Source: Caballeronia sp. INDeC2 (GTDB taxonomy: Bacteria; Pseudomonadota; Gammaproteobacteria; Burkholderiales; Burkholderiaceae). Taken from it: a stretch of 64,000 nucleotides of DNA. Each line of letters opens with the position of its first letter. Position 1 is the first letter of the stretch. Positions 53,473-62,518 of this stretch are shown here, one piece after another. A program made the translations under genes and the position numbers. The stretch spans positions 123,666-187,665 of the forward strand of contig NZ_JALQDG010000026.1 in NCBI RefSeq assembly GCF_023631325.1, written 5' to 3'. The notes under the pieces are model-generated. The model had not been told where the DNA came from, did not search any database, and saw only the letters and a list, made by a program, of their open reading frames with translations.

Positions 53473-53926
53473 GCGGATGCCGCTTCCGGTGGCAGCCATC
53501 ACAGGCTCAAACCCTCTCAACATCCACAACCTACGATCCATTCCACGCGCGAAATTTTTGCTGCGCGTTGGAATTCGGAGGAAGCTGAAAGGTTCTATTG
53601 GACGTTCGGACGTTCGGACGTTCGGACGTTCGGACGTTCGGCCGTTCGGACGTGCGCTGCGAAGTCGCTGCGCTGCCGTTGTACAGTTCGGTCGTCCGCA
53701 TCGACGGGGAGAATGGGGCGGGTGAGACAAAGCGCCTTCTGGGACCGACGTTTGGGATTTCGAGAGGACGCAGCCGCATTGAAGCCCAAACGGAAGTTGG
53801 CGAAGCGTCGCAAGGGTCCGCCGCTGGTGTTTGTCGTGACTTATGCTGGCTCGAATGCCTCTGGACGAAGTGTCCTATCGAGCGTCAGGGCGAACAGTGC
53901 TGCACAATACATATTCTGTTAATTGT
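53473..53926. other. Intergenic with octamer repeats
   Basis: It contains the 8-bp tandem repeat array listed separately and otherwise no supported gene. Frames across it are open by chance because of the repeat. The end near 53900 probably holds the TetR promoter. Confidence 0.4.
53600..53655. repeat. Tandem octamer array (ggacgttc)
   Basis: Five perfect copies of ggacgttc run from 53600 to 53639, followed by the variants ggccgttc (53640-53647) and ggacgtgc (53648-53655). The unit is not a multiple of three, so it does not encode a protein repeat. It looks like a slipped-strand variable simple repeat, placed about 270-330 bases before the TetR gene. Confidence 0.9.
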
Positions 53927-54694
53927 ATGATGCGGGACCAAGTCAACCTGCCTCGCGCGAACAATCGCGGCGGCGCCGACATTCAAGACATGCCTACATC
54001 GCCCACTGCCAGAAAAGCCGCTCGTCTTCGGGAAGATCATCGGACGATCAGCGCCCGCAAGAAACGCGATGTCATGCGTACGCGCATACTACACGCGACA
54101 ATGGACCTGTTCTCCGAGCGCAAAAACCTGTCGGCATCGATTGAAGACATCGTAGAGGCCGCCCAGATATCGCGCGGCACGTTCTATAAGTACTTTTCTT
54201 CGTTGGATGACGCGTTCGTCGCATTGGGCCGTGAAGTGACGGACCAAATGACCATAGATATTCTGCCGGTCTACGATGTCTTGACGGATCCTGTGCAACG
54301 AATCAGTACGGGGATGCGCCTTTTCCTAACTCGAGCCCTAATCGATCGCCGGTGGGCCGGATTTGTCGTTCGCGCCGAACTCATCCCGCACGAATCCGTC
54401 CTGCTCGAGTACATCTACGGAGATTTGCGAATTGGCGCCGCGCAAGCGCAGCTTGATTTTTCGGATCTTCAGGCCGCCGCTGATTCTGTTATGGGAGCGA
54501 CGGTGGAGGGCATGCGCACAATCATGCTTGACCGTACCACGGACGCGTTCGCGTATATCGATGACGTGATCCGGATCACGCTCCGAGGGGTCGGCGTACC
54601 CAAGCAAAAGGCTGAATCCGCAAATGCCTTTTCACGTACCTACCTTGCGTCGCAGGCAGACGCAGTCGCACGAGGCTGGTCGCTGCCGCGCTAG
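53927..54694 (+). CDS. TetR-family transcriptional regulator
   Basis: The protein of about 255 residues has a TetR helix-turn-helix (SASIEDIVEAAQISRGTFYK, YFSSLDDAFVALGREVTDQM) after a basic N-terminal arm (KKRDVMRTRILHATMDLFSE). Its C-terminal part is an unassigned ligand domain. Starts at 53927, 53930 and 53990 are all in frame; the last fits the usual arm length best, while the earlier ATGs are closer to a possible promoter. It precedes the aromatic-type operon and a palindrome at 54787 is a good candidate for its operator. Confidence 0.82.
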   Translation: MMRDQVNLPRANNRGGADIQDMPTSPTARKAARLREDHRTISARKKRDVMRTRILHATMDLFSERKNLSASIEDIVEAAQISRGTFYKYFSSLDDAFVALGREVTDQMTIDILPVYDVLTDPVQRISTGMRLFLTRALIDRRWAGFVVRAELIPHESVLLEYIYGDLRIGAAQAQLDFSDLQAAADSVMGATVEGMRTIMLDRTTDAFAYIDDVIRITLRGVGVPKQKAESANAFSRTYLASQADAVARGWSLPR

Positions 54695-54786
54695 CCGCGC
54701 GCACCGGAGAACGCCGTAAAAATGCATATTTGTTCACTCTGATGGGCGAGAAAGCCCTAGATTGACGCCGCATCCCAGAATCATAA

Positions 54787-54805
54787 AATGAACACATCGT
54801 TCATT
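54787..54805. promoter_or_regulatory. Candidate TetR operator palindrome
   Basis: aatgaac (54787-54793) and gttcatt (54799-54805) are exact reverse complements around acatc. Perfect 7-bp arms with a 5-bp centre fit a TetR-type dimer. The site lies between the TetR gene and the monooxygenase gene, about 165 bases before the latter's start. A half-site-like ttgttcactc occurs about 57 bases upstream of it. Confidence 0.5.
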
Positions 54806-54968
54806 GCGATAAGACGCCCGACCGCGTAATAGCGAGAGCCTTTCGGTTAATCGAACGCTGCGGCCGTGATTACGTTTTCTGGCATACCATATAGTAGAAC
54901 GAATTAATGACTATCCGTTCGCGTAGCCGATTCCGCGACGAGCAAGTCCATCAAACAGCGAGACTTCG

Positions 54969-56180
54969 ATGAAAGCCGAGTTCACCTCAATGCCCCAACA
55001 GCAACCGCAGTCCGTCGATCAAGAGCTTGTCGCCCGTGCGCGCGCGCTGGCGCCATTGCTCACAAAAAATTCCGTCAAATCCGAGCAGGACCGGCGGGCG
55101 CATCAGGAAAACATCGATGCGATCAAGGACGCGGGCATTTTCCGTCTCATGGTGCCGAAGCGGTTCGGCGGTTATCAAGGCACGATGAAGTCGCATCTTG
55201 AGGTCACGTCCGCACTCGCCGAAGGGTGCGCCGGTACCGCATGGGTGACTGCACTGACGAATGTCTGCGCATGGTTCGTCGGCCTTTATCCGGCGCGTGC
55301 GCAGGAAGAGGTATTTGGCGCGAATCCCGATGCGCGCGTCGCAGGCGTGTTCACGCCATCGACGGATGCACGGCGCACCGATGGCGGGCTGATTGTCTCG
55401 GGAAAGTGGTACTGGTCTTCTGGAAGTCTGCATGCCGACTGGGTCACGGTCGGCGTCATGGAACATGACAGTAACGGCGCCTTCGTTGGCCAGTATCTCG
55501 CCTTGATCCCAAAGACCGAGATCACAATTGAAGACACCTGGTTCACGGTGGGTATGCGAGCCTCAGGTAGCAACTGTGTAGTAGCAAAAGAGGTTTTCGT
55601 CCCGAGCCATCGTCTGCTGGATATCAATGCCGCCGTCAACAGCGACTATCCCACCGAGTTCAAGGACGAGGCGGAGTATCGCGGCCCGTTCGTGCCCGTC
55701 GCGGCGCTGGTGTTGGTAGGTGCACAACTCGGCATGGGGCGCGCTGCGCTCAAGTACGTGATAGAGAAAGCACCGCAACGTAGCATCGCCTATACGACGT
55801 TCGAGAAACAGACATCGTCGGTGATGTTCCAGGCGCAGATCGCACAGGCGTCGTTGAAGATCGATACCGCGCATTTGCATGCGCTTCGCGCAGCCGCTGA
55901 TATCGACGATGCCGCAAGACGGGACGAGAAGCTCGACTACGTGACGCGAGCGCGCGTGCGTGCCGATTGCGGTGTCGTCGTGACGTCGATTACCGAAGCG
56001 CTGAACATTCTCGTTTCGGCACATGGCGCGGGCACGTTCGCCGAGAGCAGTCCGCTGCAGCGAATCTGGCGTGACTCGAACACCGCTGCACGACATGCGG
56101 TAGTTCTCCCGGCCGTGGGAATCGAAGTGTATGGCAAGGCGCTTCTCGGCGTCGAGAATACCGTCACACCACTGGTCTGA
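54969..56180 (+). CDS. Two-component flavin-dependent monooxygenase, oxygenase component
   Basis: The 403-residue protein has the acyl-CoA-dehydrogenase-like fold of class D monooxygenases such as HsaA and HpaH C2: IFRLMVPKRFGGYQGTMKSH, LAEGCAGTAWVTALTNVCAW, SGKWYWSSGSLHADWVTVGV, DTWFTVGMRASGSNCVVAKE, FVPSHRLLDI. Such enzymes use reduced flavin from a partner reductase to hydroxylate phenols. The flavin reductase gene follows after 14 bases. It belongs with the dioxygenase and hydrolase genes downstream, suggesting ring ortho-hydroxylation before cleavage. The first ATG (54969) is taken; a second at 54987 is possible. Confidence 0.85.
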   Translation: MKAEFTSMPQQQPQSVDQELVARARALAPLLTKNSVKSEQDRRAHQENIDAIKDAGIFRLMVPKRFGGYQGTMKSHLEVTSALAEGCAGTAWVTALTNVCAWFVGLYPARAQEEVFGANPDARVAGVFTPSTDARRTDGGLIVSGKWYWSSGSLHADWVTVGVMEHDSNGAFVGQYLALIPKTEITIEDTWFTVGMRASGSNCVVAKEVFVPSHRLLDINAAVNSDYPTEFKDEAEYRGPFVPVAALVLVGAQLGMGRAALKYVIEKAPQRSIAYTTFEKQTSSVMFQAQIAQASLKIDTAHLHALRAAADIDDAARRDEKLDYVTRARVRADCGVVVTSITEALNILVSAHGAGTFAESSPLQRIWRDSNTAARHAVVLPAVGIEVYGKALLGVENTVTPLV

Positions 56181-56194
56181 TCGAGGTACGCGCG

Positions 56195-56707
56195 ATGGAT
56201 ATCGACGCCAAACTTTACCGCTCCGTAATGGGCCTTTTCGCGACCGGGGTGACCGTCATCAGCTATGTCGTGGAAGGAAAGCCGGTCAGCATGACGGCCA
56301 ATGCCTTCATGTCGGTTTCGATGGAGCCACCGCTTGTGCTGATCTCGGTGCGCAAGCAATCTCGCTTTAATGAAGCGATGAAAACCGGCACGTGCTATGG
56401 CGTGAGCTTTCTCGCCGAGAGTCAACAAGCCATTAGCGCTCATTTTGGCGGTAGGCGCGACGAAAAGTTGAATGTTCCCTATCTATGGCGCCGCGAGACG
56501 CCGTTGATCGACGGAAGTCTTGCACAGATCGTCGCGCGCACGACGGCGATTCACGAGGCAGGCGACCATCTGCTCTATGTAGGTCACATCGAGCACCTGC
56601 AACTAGGCGAGCAACGCAAGCCGCTCGTTTTCTTTAGCGGGAAATACAAGCAGGTGGAAGCGCACGCTCCTGCAGCCGGGTGGTCGGTCAATGCTGATTG
56701 CTGGTAG
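56195..56707 (+). CDS. Flavin reductase, partner of the monooxygenase
   Basis: The 170-residue protein has the HpaC/HsaB flavin reductase fold: YRSVMGLFATGVTVISYVVE, VSMTANAFMSVSMEPPLVLI, SRFNEAMKTGTCYGVSFLAE, and a C-terminal LVFFSGKYKQVEA. It supplies FADH2/FMNH2 from NAD(P)H to the oxygenase encoded immediately upstream. Its last bases overlap an alternative upstream start of the next gene, so the operon is continuous. Confidence 0.9.
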   Translation: MDIDAKLYRSVMGLFATGVTVISYVVEGKPVSMTANAFMSVSMEPPLVLISVRKQSRFNEAMKTGTCYGVSFLAESQQAISAHFGGRRDEKLNVPYLWRRETPLIDGSLAQIVARTTAIHEAGDHLLYVGHIEHLQLGEQRKPLVFFSGKYKQVEAHAPAAGWSVNADCW

Positions 56708-56753
56708 GCCGACCATGTCAAGGCAACCCGATGGTGTCAATAAAGAAAATACC

Positions 56754-57953
56754 ATGAACGATAGAGAGCACGCTAACGGCGTCCCTAAAACGCTCACCGT
56801 ACCGACGCGCGGATCCGCGCCGCATGTTACATGCAGCGCGGGCTCATTCCCCGATGAACTGTGGCCGCGTAGACGCAGTACGCTGCTTGGGATCCTGGGC
56901 GCGGCCAGCATGATGGCAAGCGGAACCGGCGTCAAGGCCGTTCAAGCTGAAAGCACTAGAGACGAGCCTATCGCCGGCGAAGCGCGGAACGGGCGTATCG
57001 ATGTTCACGCGCACTTTCTACCGGAGCATTATCGGTCCGCGCTGGCGGCGGCCGGTCACTCCAAGCCATCGGGCATGCCGGGGATCCCGAACTGGAGCGT
57101 CGAACAGGCCATTGCGATGATGGATCGCCTGAATATCGACGCGGCAGTGTTGTCGATCTCCGCACCCGGCTTGCACTTCGGCGACGATGCCGCCGCTCGC
57201 AAGCTGGCACGCTACACGAACGAGAAAGGCGCCGAGGCGATGCGTGCGCATCCGACCCGCTTTGGACTTTTCGCTGCGTTGCCATTGCCGGACATCGACG
57301 GGTCGCTTGCCGAGATCGAGTACGCCTTCGACACACTCGGCTGCGACGGCGTTGTTGTTGAGAGCAATCACAACGGTGTCTATCTGGGCGATCGCAAACT
57401 CGACCCCGTGTTTGAGGAACTGAACCGCCGTCACGCAAAAATTTTCATCCATCCGACTAACCCGCATTGCCCGTGCTGCCAGGATCCGACGGCGCTGCCG
57501 CCAATTGGTTATCCGTTCCCGATGATCGAATTCATGTTCGAGACCACGCGCGCGGTCTTCAATCTGATTCTCTCGGGCACGCTCGATCGCTATCCGAATG
57601 TGAAGGTTATCGTGCCGCATGCGGGCGCGACTGTTCCGGTGCTGGCCGACCGCGTGGCGGGATTGTCTCCGGCGCTCGGTTTGCCAAAGCCGCTCGACGT
57701 CCCTCGCTTCTACAAGACGCTGCGCGGTCTCTATTACGACCTTGCGGGTTTTCCGCTGCCGCGTCAGATCGGCCCGTTGCTTGAGATCGCCGATCCGAAA
57801 CACATTCTTTACGGCAGTGACTGGCCTTATACACCGGAGCCTTTGGTAGCCGATCTCGCGAAGAAGCTCGATGCCACTGCACTCATGTCGCCGCGCATGC
57901 GCGTGGACGTTATGCGGAAAAACGCACTCGCGCTGTTTCCGCGCTTTCGCTAG
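56754..57953 (+). CDS. Exported ACMSD-like amidohydrolase (putative decarboxylase), first copy
   Basis: The protein of about 399 residues has a twin-arginine signal-like region (PRRRSTLLGILGAASMMASG) before the amidohydrolase_2 domain. RIDVHAHFLPEHYRSAL gives the HxH metal ligands, then LFAALPLPDIDGSLAEIEYA, KIFIHPTNPHCPCC (His), IVPHAGATVPVLADRV (His) and ILYGSDWPYTPEPLVADL (Asp). Cytoplasmic relatives decarboxylate resorcylate, carboxyvanillate or 2-amino-3-carboxymuconate semialdehyde. Export is unusual. Starts at 56691, 56715 and 56754 are in frame; the last was chosen because the earlier two overlap or crowd the reductase stop. A paralogous gene follows. Confidence 0.78.
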   Translation: MNDREHANGVPKTLTVPTRGSAPHVTCSAGSFPDELWPRRRSTLLGILGAASMMASGTGVKAVQAESTRDEPIAGEARNGRIDVHAHFLPEHYRSALAAAGHSKPSGMPGIPNWSVEQAIAMMDRLNIDAAVLSISAPGLHFGDDAAARKLARYTNEKGAEAMRAHPTRFGLFAALPLPDIDGSLAEIEYAFDTLGCDGVVVESNHNGVYLGDRKLDPVFEELNRRHAKIFIHPTNPHCPCCQDPTALPPIGYPFPMIEFMFETTRAVFNLILSGTLDRYPNVKVIVPHAGATVPVLADRVAGLSPALGLPKPLDVPRFYKTLRGLYYDLAGFPLPRQIGPLLEIADPKHILYGSDWPYTPEPLVADLAKKLDATALMSPRMRVDVMRKNALALFPRFR

Positions 57954-57998
57954 CGCGTCGAGCCGACTTCACCTTCATATAAAAAACTCGGAGACAAG

Positions 57999-59066
57999 AT
58001 GAAGCAGAAAACGAACCAGCACGCGGGCGTTTATCAGTGCGGGTGCTGTTCCGCTCCGGCGCCTGGAAGGCGTCAGTTCCTTGCCGGAAGCGCTGGTCTC
58101 GCGGCTGCGGCGATGATGCCGCGACTCGCATCTGCGGCGACCGCAGGGCAGCGGATGATCGACGTGCATCATCATTTTGAGCCGTCCTATAAGAACGTGG
58201 ATGGCAGTGCGTGGTCGATTCAGGCCGCGGTCGATCAACTGGATCTCAATGGCGTTGACACTGCGATCGCCTTTGCGGGGGCGATCCCCGAGACCAACGC
58301 CCACGAGGCTCGCAAGCGTGCACGCAAGACAAACGAGTGGAGCACGCAATTTTGCGTCGATCATCCGGGACGCTTCGGTCTCTTCGCATCGCTGCCCATG
58401 AACGATGTCGACGGCGCGCTTGCCGAGATTGCCTACGTATTCGATGTGCTCAAGGCCGACGGTATCGGCCTTGTCACGAACTATCAGGACGCGTGGCTTG
58501 GTGATCCGAAGTTCGAACCGATCTTTGTGGAGCTGAACCGCCGTAAGGCGGTGGTGTACGTGCATCCGGCGCAAGCGCCATGCTGTACCCCTGCGACGCT
58601 GACGTACGAGAAGGGCTCGATTTCGGCACCGTGGGTCGAATTCCCGACCAACACGGCCCGGACGATCCTCAGCCTGTGGAATGCGCGCATCACGCAGCGG
58701 ATGCCCGATATCAAGTTCATCTTCTGCCACGGTGGCGGCGTCATGCCGATCCTGCTCGGGCGCATCGCGGGCTTCGACGACTGGAAGTCCGTGGGGCCAC
58801 AGCGACTCGCAGAATTGTTTCCGCAGGGTATCTATGCCGAATTCTCAAAGCTGTACTTTGAATGCGCGCAAGCCTATGCGCCTGAAGCGTTCGATCTCGT
58901 GCGCAAGGTTGTGCCTTCGACGCACCTGCTGTTCGGCTCGGATTACAGCTATTTCCCGGTCGCCCATGCGGTCAACCAGTTCAAGGCGCTCGACATTCCC
59001 GACGACTTGCGCCGCAAGATTCGCGGCTCGAATGCGGCCACGCTGTTGCCGCGCTGGCAGACGTAA
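57999..59066 (+). CDS. Exported ACMSD-like amidohydrolase (putative decarboxylase), second copy
   Basis: The 355-residue protein has a Tat signal (GRRQFLAGSAGLAAAAMMPR) and the same fold as the gene before it: MIDVHHHFEPSYKNVDGSAW (HxH), LFASLPMNDVDGALAEIAYV, VVYVHPAQAPCCTPAT (His), IFCHGGGVMPILLGRIAGF (His) and LLFGSDYSYFPVAHAVNQ (Asp). It ends ATLLPRWQT. It is 45 bases downstream, so the pair arose by duplication. gagacaag precedes the ATG at 57999. Why both copies are exported while the rest of the route looks cytoplasmic is unclear. Confidence 0.82.
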   Translation: MKQKTNQHAGVYQCGCCSAPAPGRRQFLAGSAGLAAAAMMPRLASAATAGQRMIDVHHHFEPSYKNVDGSAWSIQAAVDQLDLNGVDTAIAFAGAIPETNAHEARKRARKTNEWSTQFCVDHPGRFGLFASLPMNDVDGALAEIAYVFDVLKADGIGLVTNYQDAWLGDPKFEPIFVELNRRKAVVYVHPAQAPCCTPATLTYEKGSISAPWVEFPTNTARTILSLWNARITQRMPDIKFIFCHGGGVMPILLGRIAGFDDWKSVGPQRLAELFPQGIYAEFSKLYFECAQAYAPEAFDLVRKVVPSTHLLFGSDYSYFPVAHAVNQFKALDIPDDLRRKIRGSNAATLLPRWQT

Positions 59067-59135
59067 GCACCGTCATCGCCGATCGCAAGACTCGCCGCAA
59101 CGCCCGCAAGCACCCACCATCAACAGGAAATCACA

Positions 59136-59972
59136 GTGAAACTTCTACGATTTGGCCCCGCAGGGGCAGAGAAACCCGGCGCGCTCGACGTTCACGGAAA
59201 CCTCCGCGATCTGTCCTCACTGGTAGACGACTGGACGCCCGATCAACTCGCGCCGCAACGCCTCGCGGCGCTCTCGATGACCGACTTATCGACATTGCCG
59301 CGTGTCGACGGTGAGCCTCGAATCGGCGTCCCGGTCGCGGGCGCGCGTCAGTTCGTCGCCATCGGCCTGAACTATCGCAGACACGCCGAAGAGGCAGGAC
59401 TCGACATTCCGAAGGAACCAGTCGTTTTCATGAAAGCGATCACGTCGCTGTGCGGCCCGAACGACGACACGGTCTTGCCCGAGGGCGCACTCGAAGGCGA
59501 CTGGGAAGTCGAGCTTGGTTTTGTGATCGGGAAGACTGCGCGAAATGTTTCTGTCGGGAATGCGCTCGATCACGTCGCCGGGTATTGCCTCGCAAACGAT
59601 GTGTCGGAGCGACACTGGCAAATCAAGCGTAACGGCCAGTGGGGCAAAGGCAAGAGCTTCGATACGTTCGGACCGGTCGGGCCGTGGCTCGTCACGAGCG
59701 ATGAAATTCCAAACCCGCAGGCGCTCGCGATGGAGTTGCGCGTGAACGGCGAAATCAGACAGCAGAGCAACACGGAAGACATGATCTTCCCGGTCGCCGA
59801 GATTGTCGCCTACGTGAGCCAGTTCATGACGCTGCTGCCCGGCGACATCGTGATTACCGGAACACCTGCTGGCGTCGGTCTCGGAATGAAGCCGCCGCAG
59901 TTCCTCAAACGCGGCGACGTGGTGACGCTTGCGATCGACGGATTGGGTACGCAGACACAGCGCATCGTTTAA
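59136..59972 (+). CDS. Fumarylacetoacetase-family hydrolase
   Basis: The 278-residue protein has the FAH C-terminal domain pattern: FVAIGLNYRRHAEEAGLDIP, PVVFMKAITSLCGPNDDTVL, LEGDWEVELGFVIGKTARNV (Glu metal ligands), YCLANDVSERHWQIKRNGQW (Asp), LPGDIVITGTPAGVGLGMKP. Relatives hydrolyse ring-fission products such as fumarylpyruvate, acylpyruvates or 2-hydroxy-diene acids. The start codon is GTG with aggaaat upstream. Lying before the extradiol dioxygenase gene, it probably acts on that enzyme's product. Confidence 0.9.
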   Translation: MKLLRFGPAGAEKPGALDVHGNLRDLSSLVDDWTPDQLAPQRLAALSMTDLSTLPRVDGEPRIGVPVAGARQFVAIGLNYRRHAEEAGLDIPKEPVVFMKAITSLCGPNDDTVLPEGALEGDWEVELGFVIGKTARNVSVGNALDHVAGYCLANDVSERHWQIKRNGQWGKGKSFDTFGPVGPWLVTSDEIPNPQALAMELRVNGEIRQQSNTEDMIFPVAEIVAYVSQFMTLLPGDIVITGTPAGVGLGMKPPQFLKRGDVVTLAIDGLGTQTQRIV

Positions 59973-59996
59973 TGATCAGCGCAAAAGGAGACGGAC

Positions 59997-60941
59997 ATGT
60001 CCGCTTCAATGCATTCGGAACACGGAGGGCCGGCGATCCACTCGGTGCACGAGGTCGTCTTCAGCGCGCCTGATCTGGCGGAGGCCGAGTATTTCTATCG
60101 CGCGTTCGGCCTAGACGTGCGACACGAGGGCGCTGCGCTCGCGCTGTACACCTTCGGTCATCCGCATCGATGGGCGCGGATCTACGCCGGCGCGCGAAAG
60201 CAGTTGCTCTGGCTTTCGCTCGGAATCTTTGAAGGAGATGGCGGCGCCTTCGAGGACAAGTTGCACTCCCTCGGTATCGGTCGCGCTGCGCCGCCTCGTG
60301 AAGCAGAGGGCGAGGACGGCAGGTGGATCGACGGTCCTGACGGCGTTCCAATCCAGTTGGTGGTCGCCGAAAAATGCGCGCCGGACATCAAGTCGAAGCG
60401 GGTGTTTCCGCCTGAAACGTCGGCAGCCGGGCGAGCCCCGCATCGCAGCGAGGTTCACGCCGTGCAGCCAAACCGGCTTTCCCACGTGCTGTTGTTCACG
60501 AGCGACGTTGATGCGGCCCGGCGTTTTTACGAGGACGTAATGGGCCTGCGCCTGTCCGATCATTCGGGGTCGATCATCGCCTTCATGCACGGACGGCATG
60601 GCAGCGACCACCATCTGATCGCGCTCGCCAAGTCCGATGGAGCGGGCTTGCACCACACGAGCTGGGATGTGTCTTCGCTCGATGACGTCGCGCTCGGCAG
60701 CGAGCAAATGGCGCGGGCGGGATTCGCGGAGGGATGGGGTCTCGGTCGGCATGTGCTGGGCTCGAATTACTTCCGCTACGTGCGCGATCCTTGGGGCAGC
60801 TACGCTGAATATTCCTTTGATATCGACTTCATCGCAGCGGGCACGCGCTGGCCCGCAGCCGATCATCCGCCGGAGGACGCACTGTACGTTTGGGGACCGC
60901 CGGTTCCCGCAGATTTCGTGACGAATCACGAGTCACTTTGA
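59997..60941 (+). CDS. Type I extradiol ring-cleavage dioxygenase (VOC fold)
   Basis: The 314-residue protein has two VOC domains. The catalytic C-terminal one starts at RLSHVLLFTSDVDAARRFYE and has the Fe(II) ligand set His163 (LSHVL), His219/220 (GLHHTSWDV) and Glu271 (GSYAEYSFDID). The N-terminal domain (HSVHEVVFSAPDLAEAEYFY) is degenerate, as in catechol 2,3-dioxygenase relatives. It cleaves a catechol-type ring next to the hydroxyls. aaaggagac is upstream of the ATG. The upstream monooxygenase pair would supply the catechol and the fumarylacetoacetase-type enzyme would use the product. Confidence 0.9.
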   Translation: MSASMHSEHGGPAIHSVHEVVFSAPDLAEAEYFYRAFGLDVRHEGAALALYTFGHPHRWARIYAGARKQLLWLSLGIFEGDGGAFEDKLHSLGIGRAAPPREAEGEDGRWIDGPDGVPIQLVVAEKCAPDIKSKRVFPPETSAAGRAPHRSEVHAVQPNRLSHVLLFTSDVDAARRFYEDVMGLRLSDHSGSIIAFMHGRHGSDHHLIALAKSDGAGLHHTSWDVSSLDDVALGSEQMARAGFAEGWGLGRHVLGSNYFRYVRDPWGSYAEYSFDIDFIAAGTRWPAADHPPEDALYVWGPPVPADFVTNHESL

Positions 60942-60982
60942 ACCCAGCCGTTCGGCTGTTCGACAATTCAAATTCCCCATTC

Positions 60983-62518
60983 ATGCGCAAGCCTATTTCC
61001 AGATCCGGTCGATCGACCAGAACGCTTCTGCCCGCATTGCTTTTCATGCCTGCGATAGGCGCGCTGGTGGTCGCGTGCGGCCACGAAAGCAGTGAGACTT
61101 ATGAAGCAACCCAAGGCACCGTCATCCGGAGCGCGACGGTCGTCAATACCCGCGACGGTTCTCTCGCTTCCGATCAGGCGATCGTGATCGACGGAGGGAA
61201 GATCGTGAAGATTGCCTCTAACGGTTCGGTTCATACGAGCGGGACGGCGCAGACGGTCGACGGTACGGGCAAGTATGTTGTGCCCGGATTTCTCGACATG
61301 CACGCGCACGCAATGGTCCACGTCGATGAAAAACCGAGTTACTTTCCGTTGATGCTGGCAAACGGGATCACCGGCTTCAGAGAAATGGGGGCCTTTCCGG
61401 GACAGTTTCCGGATATGGTGAAGCGCGTGCGCCAGCTGAACGCAGACATCGCTGCCGGACGTATCGATGCACCGGAGGCCTTACTCGCGCCTAGCGACAT
61501 TTACTCCGGTACGACCTCGGCGGCCACAGCGACCCAAAACGTTGACCAACAGAAAGCGCTGGGTGTGGACTTCATCAAAGTCATCGGGGCGAACCGTGAC
61601 GCCATGCTCGCCTTTCTGTCGGAATCGAAGCGTCAGGACTTGCCGCTCGCAGGCCATCTGACGCCCGCTGTCAGCGCGACAGAATCGTCGCAAGCGGGGT
61701 GGAAGAGTATCGAACACCTTGGCAGCGGGATCGGCATTCTGCTCGACTGCGCCAACGACGAGGCCGCGCTGCGCGCGGCGATCGTGAGCACCGCAGGCAA
61801 CGCTGCGCCAGCGTTTCCTTCCGATGCCGCGTCGCTCGAACGTATTCTCAATACGTACAGCAATGAGAAATGCACAAACCTTGCCAAGGTGTTCGTGCAA
61901 AACGGGACGTGGAATGTGCCGACACTGCGTCGCGTACATGCGCTCGACGCAAGCGACGATCCAGCGTTCGCCAGCGATCCGAACCTGACCTACGTCGACA
62001 AGACGCGCGCCGCCGCATGGGCGCAGATAGAGCAGACGTTTGCCAAGCAGCCCGAGCAGCAGAGGGTGGATCTGCGGCAACTTTTTGTCCTTCAACAGGC
62101 CGTGACGAAGTTGCTGAGTGACGCCGGCGTAAAACTCATGGCAGGGTCCGATTCCGGTGTCGCGTCGATTTGGGTGGTTCCCGGTTTCAGCCTTCACGAC
62201 GAATTCCATGAACTCGCGGCCGCCGGGCTGACGCCGCTGAAAGTCTTGCAGATGACGACGCTAAACGGCGCGGAATTTCTAGGACGGCAATCGACGATGG
62301 GCACGGTCGAAACGGGGAAAAACGCAGATCTCGTTCTGCTTGACGCAAACCCGATTGTGGACGTCACCAATCTCGATAGGATCTCGGGCGTATTTGTGAA
62401 GGGAAGGTACTTCCCGAAAGGTGCGCTGGATAAGTTGAAAGCCGATACGGCGACCGGCTATGGCAATGCCCCTGCTCCGGTTGCAGCCGAGGTCGCAAAA
62501 GCGATCGAGGGCGAGTAG
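60983..62518 (+). CDS. Amidohydrolase-family lipoprotein
   Basis: The 511-residue protein starts with a lipoprotein signal (LLPALLFMPAIGALVVACGH with lipobox ending at the Cys). It has the imidazolonepropionase-like amidohydrolase domain: VVNTRDGSLASDQAIVIDGG, VPGFLDMHAHAMVHVD (HxH), FIKVIGANRD, LPLAGHLTPAV (His), LMAGSDSGVASIWVVPGFSL (Asp), LGRQSTMGTVETGKNADLVL. It is expected to be anchored in the periplasm and to hydrolyse a cyclic amide, lactone or ester. The ATG at 60983 is chosen for the signal peptide; it follows the dioxygenase gene by 41 bases. Confidence 0.85.
   Translation: MRKPISRSGRSTRTLLPALLFMPAIGALVVACGHESSETYEATQGTVIRSATVVNTRDGSLASDQAIVIDGGKIVKIASNGSVHTSGTAQTVDGTGKYVVPGFLDMHAHAMVHVDEKPSYFPLMLANGITGFREMGAFPGQFPDMVKRVRQLNADIAAGRIDAPEALLAPSDIYSGTTSAATATQNVDQQKALGVDFIKVIGANRDAMLAFLSESKRQDLPLAGHLTPAVSATESSQAGWKSIEHLGSGIGILLDCANDEAALRAAIVSTAGNAAPAFPSDAASLERILNTYSNEKCTNLAKVFVQNGTWNVPTLRRVHALDASDDPAFASDPNLTYVDKTRAAAWAQIEQTFAKQPEQQRVDLRQLFVLQQAVTKLLSDAGVKLMAGSDSGVASIWVVPGFSLHDEFHELAAAGLTPLKVLQMTTLNGAEFLGRQSTMGTVETGKNADLVLLDANPIVDVTNLDRISGVFVKGRYFPKGALDKLKADTATGYGNAPAPVAAEVAKAIEGE

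Noticed and set aside
53600..53655. Possible CRISPR array
   Set aside because: The units are 8 bases long and directly adjacent, with no spacers and no cas genes nearby; it is a simple tandem repeat.
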